Shown: positions 1 through 6,040 of the stretch, piece after piece
Position numbering within the stretch: the first letter of the stretch is position 1
How the letters are laid out: each line of letters opens with the position of its first letter
From: Clostridiales bacterium
Lineage (GTDB): Bacteria; Bacillota; Clostridia; Oscillospirales; Acutalibacteraceae
DNA length: 6,372 bases
Direction: 5' to 3'
Assembly (NCBI GenBank): GCA_012511485.1
Contig: JAAZFZ010000259.1
Location: 1-6,372, forward strand
Position numbers and translations under genes: made by a program
The notes under the pieces: generated by a model
The model's input: only the letters and a program-made list of their open reading frames with translations
Database searches by the model: none
Told to the model about the DNA's origin: nothing

Positions 1-232
1 GCCCCGTAACACCTATGCAGGCGACAGGGGCAAAATCATTTGTCAGCTGCTCAATAAGCTTATAGCACTTATCCAGAATTTTATGAGGATTCTGAATGCG
101 CTCATACGGCTTTTGGCTTTTTATGGTAGTGTCATTGTCTGCAGTCAAACTGCGAAGAACCTTGCCGCTCTCCGAATCAATCGCAATGGCGCATATTGTC
201 GTTGTTCCGATATCAAGTCCTATAATATTCAC
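1..232 (-). CDS. FGGY-family carbohydrate kinase, sedoheptulokinase-like (N-terminal part, runs off window)
   Basis: Only the first 77 codons are present; the gene continues beyond the left edge. The start is a GTG at 232, preceded by a GGGGTG ribosome binding site and 12 nt after the stop of the glycyl radical enzyme gene, so the two are surely co-transcribed. Residues 3-12 (IIGLDIGTTT) are the first phosphate-binding motif of the actin-like ATPase fold, with Asp7 and the following Gly-Thr-Thr. Residues 33-49 (an Asn-Asp pair, then a RIQNP motif) and the ACIGVTG stretch at 71-77, which normally leads into GQMHG, resemble the sedoheptulokinase-like branch of FGGY kinases more than glycerol or xylulose kinase. 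The family phosphorylates polyols or ketoses with ATP in the cytoplasm. I infer that this one acts on the substrate or product of the neighbouring radical enzyme. Benzoyl-CoA-reductase-type ATPases also begin with a GxDxGTT motif, but the IQNP element favours FGGY. The substrate cannot be named from this fragment. Confidence 0.82.
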   Translation of the reverse strand, partial: MNIIGLDIGTTTICAIAIDSESGKVLRSLTADNDTTIKSQKPYERIQNPHKILDKCYKLIEQLTNDFAPVACIGVTG

Positions 233-244
233 GAAAACACCCCG

Positions 245-2614
245 TCAGATAGAGGTTGACTGCAAATCAAGCCTCATTATTATATCCTGCTGAATAGCCG
301 GAGAAAGGTCAAGGAAGTTCACAAAGGTGCCATGAATACGCATTATGTAAACTCCGCTCGGGGCATATTTCTTAGGGTTTGCCAGTACCTTGCGCAGAGT
401 TTCCGGAGTGGTGACATTGACATAAAGATAGAAGGGTGAGGTATTGGTGTTCTTTTCATTGAAGAAGAGCGGGTCGGTTATTCTTTTTTTGAACTCCTCA
501 CCCTTGCCTTCGTTATCGGGCGATTTGAAGAATTTCGGGTCAATACCGAAATGGGAGGCATAGCCGCCGTTGAATTTTTCAAAGGGGAGCCTCATATTTG
601 AAAGAATACGGAATCCGAGCCCCGAGCCTGCCTCGCCGAATAGCGGGTCAACGCCGTAATTTAACTCCTCCCTTGCCTTTCTGCCGTCAGGCGTTGCACC
701 GACCCAATAGCCGTAAAGCAGGTGAGTTGAAGGGCTGCTCCAGTCCGCTCTGAATGAATTGCCAAGATAGTTCTTTTTGGATTTGACAATATCGGAAACC
801 CTGTTTGCAACCTCTGCCGCTTCGCTGTCAACCCTATTATTAAAGTTACCGAATTTAGGGCAGGAGAGAAGGAATTCCCTAAGCTCCTCATCACCCTCAA
901 AATTATTCCTGAGAGCGTCTATCAGCCTGTCGGCATCCTGCGGGCGCTTTTCAACAAGCTCGTCTATTGCCACAAGCGAATCGGCTATTACCGAAAGCCC
1001 GTGAATCAGGCAGCCGCTGGCATTATATTTTGTGCCCTGTCTGTTGGTATCCCTGGTGTCTATTCCGCTTTCTGCTCCGCCCATAAATACCGAAAGGAAG
1101 GGGACAGGCAGGCATGAAATTGACTTTGAAGCGCCGTTTGCCGCATCGGCCATATGGGTTGAAAAATAGTCAACATTTTTGTAAAATTCGCTTCTTATGT
1201 TCTTGAGAAGTGTCAGGGCATCGGTTTTTTTGGCTAATGTATCTATCTTTTTGCCCGTAATTGTCGAGTAGCCGTCATTGAGCGTCAGCTCAAGAATCTT
1301 CGGGAGGTTAAGCCAGCTGTTAGTTGTATTCCCGTTATCCTTACCCATTATCAGCGGCTCCTGGCAGCCCGCAACAGAGTAATCCTGCAAATCGTTCTTG
1401 TAAATTCCAGCCCTATTAAGAGTTACAAACAATGCGTCATCGTTAAAAAGCGACGGCGTCAGGCAGCCGGGTGTAAAGAAAAACCTTCCCATTTCTCTGT
1501 AAAGCTCAATGGGTGTGTTTTTGTGAAGCTTTATTGATAGAATCGGCTGCGGGACATTCATGTCATAATAAGCGTCAAGCATCGCATAGGATGTCGGGTT
1601 AGTTAAATCCTCACCGTCATTTGATTTGCCGCCGATAATTACATTTTGCGAGATTGCCCAGCTTCTGTCGCCGACATTGTAGAAAACAAGGAAATGCTTG
1701 AAAAGTGCAGCAGTTTCATCCCTATTCTCGCCGCTCATCTTACGGTAGGGCTCAAAAATCCTGTCGGCATTGCCGACTGAGAAGGCGAAGGGATTGGGCG
1801 CCTGCTCAAGGCACATGACCTGCCAGAGCAGCATGTAGGACTGCATAGCTTCAAACAATGATTCGGCACCATATTCAGGCACCTTTCTGAGTGTACTTTC
1901 GAGAAGAATCAGATGCTCCTTCCTCTCGGCATCGGCGGTCTTAGCCTGCTGTGCCGCAATATCTGCATATCTGTTGGCAAGCATCACAACACCCTTTAGG
2001 GTCAACTTCATGGCATTGAAATTAATTATTTTTTCCTCATCCGTTTCAACCGAAAGGCGGCAGTCAATGCCGTCCATAATGAGCTTCACACCGTATTTCA
2101 GAGCTGGACGAAAGTCGGGAACAAGGTGACCCGTGACCTGCTCAATGAAAAATGCAACCTCAGCCGTATAGTTTTCGTATTTATCATAGACGCATGTCAA
2201 AGTGCGCACATAGTCGCTCTTTTTTGTGTATTCACGCAGGGAATTAATCCTTTCCACGGTGAATTCTTCGTTCTGTTCAATGTCATCAAAAACTGATGTC
2301 GGGTCGCAGTAGCCGCAGAAGGTCTCAACACGGAATGCCGGGTTAATAAGCGCATAGGTGCGGGCAAACGCATCACGCTGGGTGCCGGCAAAAACCGCAT
2401 TTTCGCTCAGGCTTATAGGCAGCTCGGAAAGAATTTTTGATAGCTCAAGAGCAGCCTTCATTTCCCTGGGCTGCTCGCCGTTTTCTTCATTGGCCTTTCT
2501 TGCAAGCTCCCTTGCCAAAAACCAGCCGTCAATCCTCTTTAAGCTTCTCTCCTCCTTGAAAAGGAGCTTTGCCATTTCTGTTGCCTTTACAGGTGAGTAA
2601 TGAATTCTACTCAT
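245..2614 (-). CDS. Glycyl radical enzyme of the eliminase/dehydratase type (PFL-like family), substrate unknown
   Basis: This 789-residue protein has the full architecture of glycyl radical enzymes (usual length about 750-850). The C-terminal motif around 758-766 (MRIHGTFVNF) carries the radical-forming Gly762, followed by the typical SPAIQQDIIMRL tail. The catalytic cysteine is Cys417 in AGCQEP; Glu419 in the Cys-x-Glu arrangement is the general base of the eliminases (glycerol/propanediol dehydratase, choline lyase), whereas pyruvate formate-lyase has Cys-Cys. Other family marks are GHLVPDF (162-168), NDD at 391-393, IADSLVAI (543-550) and ATPDGR (640-645). Cytoplasmic and oxygen-sensitive. 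ATG at 2614 is preceded by a run of five G eight nucleotides upstream. The gene lies 18 nt after its activase and 12 nt before a sugar-kinase gene. I infer radical elimination on a polyol or sugar-type substrate. Residues that bind glycerol in the dehydratase seem replaced (Phe277/Ala278, Thr431). It has been called 'formate acetyltransferase' by similarity in many genomes; the Cys-Gln-Glu site argues against that. Confidence 0.9.
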   Translation of the reverse strand: MSRIHYSPVKATEMAKLLFKEERSLKRIDGWFLARELARKANEENGEQPREMKAALELSKILSELPISLSENAVFAGTQRDAFARTYALINPAFRVETFCGYCDPTSVFDDIEQNEEFTVERINSLREYTKKSDYVRTLTCVYDKYENYTAEVAFFIEQVTGHLVPDFRPALKYGVKLIMDGIDCRLSVETDEEKIINFNAMKLTLKGVVMLANRYADIAAQQAKTADAERKEHLILLESTLRKVPEYGAESLFEAMQSYMLLWQVMCLEQAPNPFAFSVGNADRIFEPYRKMSGENRDETAALFKHFLVFYNVGDRSWAISQNVIIGGKSNDGEDLTNPTSYAMLDAYYDMNVPQPILSIKLHKNTPIELYREMGRFFFTPGCLTPSLFNDDALFVTLNRAGIYKNDLQDYSVAGCQEPLIMGKDNGNTTNSWLNLPKILELTLNDGYSTITGKKIDTLAKKTDALTLLKNIRSEFYKNVDYFSTHMADAANGASKSISCLPVPFLSVFMGGAESGIDTRDTNRQGTKYNASGCLIHGLSVIADSLVAIDELVEKRPQDADRLIDALRNNFEGDEELREFLLSCPKFGNFNNRVDSEAAEVANRVSDIVKSKKNYLGNSFRADWSSPSTHLLYGYWVGATPDGRKAREELNYGVDPLFGEAGSGLGFRILSNMRLPFEKFNGGYASHFGIDPKFFKSPDNEGKGEEFKKRITDPLFFNEKNTNTSPFYLYVNVTTPETLRKVLANPKKYAPSGVYIMRIHGTFVNFLDLSPAIQQDIIMRLDLQSTSI

Positions 2615-2632
2615 TGTAATACCCCCGTTTAA

Positions 2633-3412
2633 TTAAGTTCTTATTAATCTCAGACCGTTATCAACAAAAGCTTCAATATAGAAGCTGTAATCTTCATCAC
2701 TGACTTTTCCGTTTTCAACAGTGTATTGCAAACCGCATTGAGCCCATTTATCCTTGCCGTATTCATGATATTTTAACAGCTCAAATGAGCAGTTTTCGGT
2801 TTTGAGACATTTGAAGAAATCAACAAATTCCAGCGCATCCTCATTCGATGCATTAAAGCCGTTAACAAGAGGGATTCTGACCAAAAGCTGTTCCCGTTGG
2901 CTAAGAGCCTTTTTAATATTCTCTTGGGTTATCAGATTGTCATGACCGATGACCTCGGCATGCTTTTGACTGTCATAGTGTTTAAAATCCATAATAAGAT
3001 AATCAATTAAACCATAAAGTTCCGGCAGCCTTTCATGGCAACCGTTTGTTTCCATAGCAGTATGTATATTATTGAGCTTTAAACCTTCAAGAATGTACCT
3101 TACTGCGGAAAACTGAACAGTCGGCTCACCGCCCGTGAGCGTTACTCCGCCCCCGTCAAAATACATGGGGGAACTTCTGACAGCTTCATCTATCAGCTCG
3201 TCTGCCTCCTGTTCGGTGCAGCTTAATCTATTAACCAACGTTTTATCGTCAAAAGATTTTGGAACAGTCATTTCGGCACCGCCGACAGCCATGCTTTCCG
3301 GATTTGAACACCACGGGCAACGGAAATTGCATCCCTGCAGGTGATAAACAAGCCTGTTGCCCGGCCCGTCCTGTGAAAAATTGAAACCCTTATGAAGCAG
3401 TTGTACTTTCAT
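2633..3412 (-). CDS. Glycyl-radical enzyme activating protein (radical SAM), compact form
   Basis: A 259-residue radical SAM enzyme that reductively cleaves S-adenosylmethionine and abstracts a hydrogen from the glycine of the adjacent GRE. The [4Fe-4S] motif is Cys28-x3-Cys32-x2-Cys35 in GCNFRCPWCSNPES, preceded by the QDGPGNR element (residues 14-20), and GGEP at 94-97 is the SAM-binding motif. The DFKH stretch at 142-145 is also typical. Most activases of eliminase-type GREs are near 300 residues and carry two extra ferredoxin-like clusters between the CxxxCxxC and GGEP motifs. Here that interval holds a single Cys65, so the protein resembles the compact pyruvate formate-lyase activase (246 residues in E. 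coli). I chose ATG 3412, which has AAGGA at 3425-3421 with 8-nt spacing and lets the protein begin at the usual place (MKVQLLHKGF). An in-frame ATG at 3421 is possible; the 314-residue extension to 3577 has no family resemblance. The start lies 23 nt inside the end of the LCP gene. Confidence 0.92.
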   Translation of the reverse strand: MKVQLLHKGFNFSQDGPGNRLVYHLQGCNFRCPWCSNPESMAVGGAEMTVPKSFDDKTLVNRLSCTEQEADELIDEAVRSSPMYFDGGGVTLTGGEPTVQFSAVRYILEGLKLNNIHTAMETNGCHERLPELYGLIDYLIMDFKHYDSQKHAEVIGHDNLITQENIKKALSQREQLLVRIPLVNGFNASNEDALEFVDFFKCLKTENCSFELLKYHEYGKDKWAQCGLQYTVENGKVSDEDYSFYIEAFVDNGLRLIRT

Positions 3413-4484
3413 CTTCAACATCCTTATCCTCAGAGTAAAGAAAATCTTCAAGGAATGTTTTGTTCTTGTCAAGGTCTGCAAGCAAAACGGACTGGCCCTT
3501 TTTGGTTGCACTCTTCCATGATTTGTCTGCAGGAATTCTTGCCTGCTCAACATCATAGCGGATATATGAGAAAACAAAACCTATAGAAAGCCTTGTCAAA
3601 GCCTTGGGGCTCAAATCAGTCTCAATGCTGGGCAGAATATCGGTTGCAAGGTCCTTGAGCTCGGTGATTCTGGCATCCTTGACCTTTTCGAAAAGTGCCG
3701 TCATGACCTTACGCTGTCTGTATGTCCTCATAAAGTCGGAGTCAAGCTTGCGGATTCGGCAGTACCACAGAGCCTGAATGCCATCGAGGTGAACCCTTTC
3801 GCCAGCAGGAACGTCCAGCAGCTTGCCGTTTTCCTTAACACTAGAGCCCATGTAATCGGATTCTTTTTCGGTTACCTCAACATCAACACCGCCGAGCTTG
3901 TCAACTATTTGAGTGAAAACCTCAAAGTCAACCATAATATAATTGTCAATTCTAATATTAAAATTATATTCAATTGTATCCATCACAAGCTGGGCGCCGC
4001 CATAGGTACAAGCAGCATTGAGCTTTGCATAGCCACTGTCCGGGATATCAACCCAGAGGTCACGCATAAAGGAGGTGAATTTTATCTTTTGGTTTGCCCT
4101 GTCAATAGAGAGCAGGAGCATAGTGTCGGAGCGGGAGGATTCATCACTGACTCTTCTGTCAACCCCGATGAGCAGTATGTTCTGAACCTTGTTGTTATAT
4201 GAAAGCTCACCTTCTGACACATAGACATTATCCTTATGACCTGTTTCATTGTAGTTAATTTTGACCATCATATTATATATATAGCCGTAACCGCCACAAA
4301 ATATAATAACAATAACGAGAACAATAGCAATGATGCTTCTGAGAAATTTGTTCTTATGGGAGCTTTTTCTGCCGCTACTGATATCTATATTATCGCCCTT
4401 TGGAGGTCTTTGCCCGTTTCCACGGTTCTGCTGGCTGTTGTGACCTTTATTTTTGGAAGGCTTTGAGAAATAAATATCATCCAT
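3390..4484 (-). CDS. LytR-CpsA-Psr (LCP) family cell-wall glycopolymer transferase
   Basis: LCP proteins are membrane-anchored enzymes that move undecaprenyl-pyrophosphate-linked glycopolymers (teichoic acids, capsule) onto peptidoglycan at the outer face of the membrane. This 364-residue protein has a basic, Asn/Gly/Lys-rich cytoplasmic tail (1-48), one membrane segment at about 49-71 (starting SIIAIVLVIVIIF), and an extracellular LCP domain. Visible domain motifs are NILLIGVDRR (102-111), RSDTMLLLSID (118-128), SFMRDLWVDIP (138-148), KLNAA (154-158), DKLGGVDVEV (195-204) and the RIRKLDSDFMRTYRQRKV block (243-260), whose acidic and arginine residues bind Mg2+ and the pyrophosphate lipid. The C-terminus ends in an acidic tail. 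The start is ATG 4484 with AAGGAG at 4499-4494 and 9-nt spacing; a longer frame from 4550 would start inside the predicted promoter. It is the first gene of the leftward operon and overlaps the activase by 23 nt, which is unexpected because no functional link between the two is known. Confidence 0.93.
   Translation of the reverse strand: MDDIYFSKPSKNKGHNSQQNRGNGQRPPKGDNIDISSGRKSSHKNKFLRSIIAIVLVIVIIFCGGYGYIYNMMVKINYNETGHKDNVYVSEGELSYNNKVQNILLIGVDRRVSDESSRSDTMLLLSIDRANQKIKFTSFMRDLWVDIPDSGYAKLNAACTYGGAQLVMDTIEYNFNIRIDNYIMVDFEVFTQIVDKLGGVDVEVTEKESDYMGSSVKENGKLLDVPAGERVHLDGIQALWYCRIRKLDSDFMRTYRQRKVMTALFEKVKDARITELKDLATDILPSIETDLSPKALTRLSIGFVFSYIRYDVEQARIPADKSWKSATKKGQSVLLADLDKNKTFLEDFLYSEDKDVEDESTTAS
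3421..3425 (-). promoter_or_regulatory. Ribosome binding site of the activase, inside the LCP gene
   Basis: AAGGA on the minus strand, 8 nt before ATG 3412. It lies within the last codons of the upstream LCP gene, so ribosomes finishing that gene pass directly over this start. It decides for the 259-residue protein over the longer open frame. A second AGGA at 3430-3427 could serve the alternative ATG 3421. Confidence 0.6.
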
Positions 4485-4493
4485 GCTTTTGTG

Positions 4494-4499
4494 CTCCTT
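4494..4499 (-). promoter_or_regulatory. Strong ribosome binding site for the LCP gene
   Basis: AAGGAG on the minus strand, 9 nt before ATG 4484. It fixes the start and removes 22 residues from the longest open frame. Confidence 0.85.
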
Positions 4500-4521
4500 A
4501 TAATTTGACAATACCAATAAT

Positions 4522-4550
4522 ATTTTAAACCATATTTGAATAATAAACAA
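4522..4550 (-). promoter_or_regulatory. Probable sigma-A promoter of the LCP/radical-enzyme operon
   Basis: On the minus strand, TTGTTT (4550-4545) is followed after 17 nt by TAAAAT (4527-4522). Transcription would begin near 4515, leaving a leader of about 30 nt before ATG 4484. The -35 is only a partial match, so this is a moderate call. No other promoter was obvious inside the downstream genes, so it may drive the activase, GRE and kinase too. Confidence 0.55.
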
Positions 4551-4587
4551 TAGCTTTTGCCATTTTAAATTAATTATTTCAACATAT

Positions 4588-4616
4588 TTGACAAGTGATG
4601 AAGTTTGATTTAAAAT
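4588..4616 (+). promoter_or_regulatory. Promoter of rnpB
   Basis: TTGACA (4588-4593), a spacer of exactly 17 nt, then TAAAAT (4611-4616). The expected start, 7-8 nt after the -10 box, is 4623-4624, precisely where the 5' strand of helix P1 begins. It diverges from the LCP promoter; the two -35 boxes are 37 nt apart. Confidence 0.85.
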
Positions 4617-4623
4617 ACTGAGA

Positions 4624-4974
4624 GTGAGCAGATTGGGCAGTTGCGTGCATCAGAGGATGCACGAGGAAAGTCCGAGCTCCACAGAGCAGGATAGCGGCTA
4701 ACAGCCGCCGAGGGTGACCTTAGGGAAAGTGCAACAGAGATATACCGCCCGATTTATCGGGTAAGGGTGGAAAGGCGAGGTAAGAGCTCACCGGCGTGCG
4801 GGAGACCGCACGACCCTGCAAACCCTATCCGGAGCAACACCGATTGAGGAGTAGGCTTTGAGCCTTGCGCTTGCTCGGCGAATTCCTCGAAGGGTGGCTT
4901 GAGCCTGTTGGCAACGGCAGGCCTAGAAAGATAATTGCCTTAAAAGACAGAACTCGGCTTACAGGTCTGCTCAC
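4624..4974 (+). ncRNA. rnpB: RNase P RNA, bacterial type A
   Basis: Catalytic RNA of RNase P, which removes the 5' leader from precursor tRNAs with the RnpA protein. The ends are set by helix P1: GTGAGCAGA (4624-4632) pairs with TCTGCTCAC (4966-4974), giving about 351 nt. P2 is GGCAGTT (4636-4642) with AATTGCC (4933-4939). P3 is a short hairpin, GTGCATC/GATGCAC with loop AGAG (4645-4662). P4 joins 4668-4676, with the universal bulged U at 4671, to CTCGGCTT (4953-4960). The conserved blocks GAGGAAAGTCC (4663), AACAGAGATATACCGCC (4733), AAGGGTGGAAAGGCGAGG (4763) and CCGGAGCAA (4829) are all present. P15 is GAGGAGT (4846-4852) with ATTCCTC (4882-4888). The overall order of helices fits type A rather than the Bacillus type B. 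No intrinsic terminator follows; the next gene begins 21 nt downstream. Confidence 0.97.
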
Positions 4975-4985
4975 ACTACATTTAT

Positions 4986-4989
4986 GAGG
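4986..4989 (+). promoter_or_regulatory. Ribosome binding site of the ATP-grasp gene
   Basis: GAGG, 6 nt before ATG 4996. It favours 4996 over the in-frame ATG at 4984, which overlaps this site and has no Shine-Dalgarno sequence of its own. Confidence 0.65.
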
Positions 4990-4995
4990 TTTATT

Positions 4996-5994
4996 ATGGG
5001 AAAGGCAAGCTATGTCCTCAAAAGAATAATGAAGATGGACATTTCCGCTATGAAAAATGCCGTGAAGCATGTTTCAAAGCGTAGCGGTAAGTGTGAGGCA
5101 TTGGTTTTTCTCGATATGGTCTGGTGCGGCTTGAGGTATCAGGCAGGCTATGCGGACTATAATGTTTTCGAGCTTGAGCGAGCCAACGCAAAACAGCGCA
5201 AAACCTTTATCACAAGAGGCGTAAACAATAAATTTGTAAAACGATTCAATGACAGCGAACACTGCCATTTTTTTTCGAATAAGGATGAATTTAATGAACG
5301 ATTTTCCGAATTTCTGGGCAGAGATTGGCTAAAACTCAGTGACAAAGAGAGTTTTGTCAAATGGGTCAACGGCAGGGATGTCATTATATCAAAGCCCCGT
5401 GACGGTATGTGCGGCAAGGGTATAGTGAAGCTTAAACCAGCTGATTTTGCTAATGCTGAGGAATTATTCAGCTTTCTAAAAAACAACGGCTGCGGGCTTG
5501 TTGAGGAATGCCTGACTCAGCATGAAGACATGAATAAGCTCTACGCCGGCAGTATCAACACAATAAGGGTTGTAACAATTAACAAGGGCGGCAATGTAAG
5601 AATTATATGCACCTTTGTCCGAATCGGCAACGGCGGTGATGTTGATAATTTTAACAGCGGCGGCATGATGACAAGGGTCAATTTTGAAACAGGCAAAATA
5701 ATGTTTGAGGCGGTTGACAAATCGGGCAAAACTTTTGAAGAACACCCGATGACCGGAGTTCGGATTAAAGACTATCAAATCCCGATGTGGCGGGAGGTTC
5801 TTGAGCTTGCCCGAAAAGCTGCGGCGGTGATACCTCAGGTCGGCTATGTCGGCTGGGATGTCGCAATAACGCCCAACGGTCCCGTTTTAGTTGAGGGCAA
5901 CGAATTCCCCGGCCATGATATTTACCAGATGCCTGCCCACACAAAGGATAATTACGGGCTTCTTCCGCTGTTTGAAGCGGTCATTAATTCCTGA
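4996..5994 (+). CDS. Sugar-transfer-associated ATP-grasp domain protein
   Basis: A 332-residue cytoplasmic protein with the ATP-grasp fold, which uses ATP to make an acyl-phosphate and join a carboxylate to an amine, thiol or similar group. The N-terminal part (about 30-110), with an aromatic-rich region and RKTFITRG, resembles the lead-in of the 'sugar-transfer associated ATP-grasp' family (Pfam ATPgrasp_ST). The ATP site is visible as IISKPRDGMCGKGI (130-143, Lys133 and the Gly-rich loop), LVEE (168-171), NTIRVVT (188-194), DNFNSGG (217-223), GYVGWDVA (283-290, Asp288) and LVEGNEFPG (298-306, with Glu300 and Asn302 as likely Mg2+ ligands). All expected metal and nucleotide residues are present, so it should be active. 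Family members are usually found with capsule or exopolysaccharide genes; the substrate is unknown. There is no signal peptide or membrane segment. It lies directly behind rnpB with no terminator or clear promoter between, so its mRNA may start with RNase P RNA. Confidence 0.87.
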   Translation: MGKASYVLKRIMKMDISAMKNAVKHVSKRSGKCEALVFLDMVWCGLRYQAGYADYNVFELERANAKQRKTFITRGVNNKFVKRFNDSEHCHFFSNKDEFNERFSEFLGRDWLKLSDKESFVKWVNGRDVIISKPRDGMCGKGIVKLKPADFANAEELFSFLKNNGCGLVEECLTQHEDMNKLYAGSINTIRVVTINKGGNVRIICTFVRIGNGGDVDNFNSGGMMTRVNFETGKIMFEAVDKSGKTFEEHPMTGVRIKDYQIPMWREVLELARKAAAVIPQVGYVGWDVAITPNGPVLVEGNEFPGHDIYQMPAHTKDNYGLLPLFEAVINS

Positions 5995-6027
5995 ACACTG
6001 TTTTTTATTTGCGCATATGCTGTTATC

Positions 6028-6036
6028 AGGGGTGAT
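6028..6036 (+). promoter_or_regulatory. Ribosome binding site of the small membrane protein gene
   Basis: AGGGGTGAT resembles the anti-16S consensus AGGAGGTGAT. The GGGG core (6029-6032) lies 8 nt before GTG 6041 but only 2 nt before the in-frame ATG 6035, so it argues for the GTG start. Confidence 0.5.
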
Positions 6037-6040
6037 GGCA

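Noticed and set aside
245..2614. Naming the GRE pyruvate formate-lyase
   Set aside because: PFL has a Cys-Cys pair at the active site; this protein has Gly-Cys-Gln-Glu, the eliminase arrangement.
3413..3577. Upstream extension of the activase giving a 314-residue protein
   Set aside because: The added 55 residues lie inside the LCP coding sequence in another frame, show no family resemblance, and the DGPG/CxxxCxxC region is at its normal distance from ATG 3412.
3789..4202. 137-codon open frame on the plus strand
   Set aside because: Entirely antisense to the well-supported LCP domain; no ribosome binding site or recognisable motif.
4505..4510. TTGACA on the plus strand as a second promoter -35
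   Set aside because: No -10-like hexamer lies 16-18 nt downstream.
4485..4550. Longer LCP start adding 22 residues
   Set aside because: It would start inside the predicted promoter and lacks a ribosome binding site; ATG 4484 has a strong AAGGAG.
4531..4591. Direct repeat CATATTTGA at 4531 and 4583
   Set aside because: Nine bases in very AT-rich DNA, not symmetrical about the promoters; chance is sufficient.
5476..5778. 100-codon open frame on the minus strand (and a nearby one at 5157-5486)
   Set aside because: Both are antisense to the conserved ATP-grasp core and read as low-complexity shadows.
5995..6040. T-rich stretch after the ATP-grasp stop as a terminator
   Set aside because: TTTTTT is present at 6001 but I find no GC-rich hairpin immediately before it.
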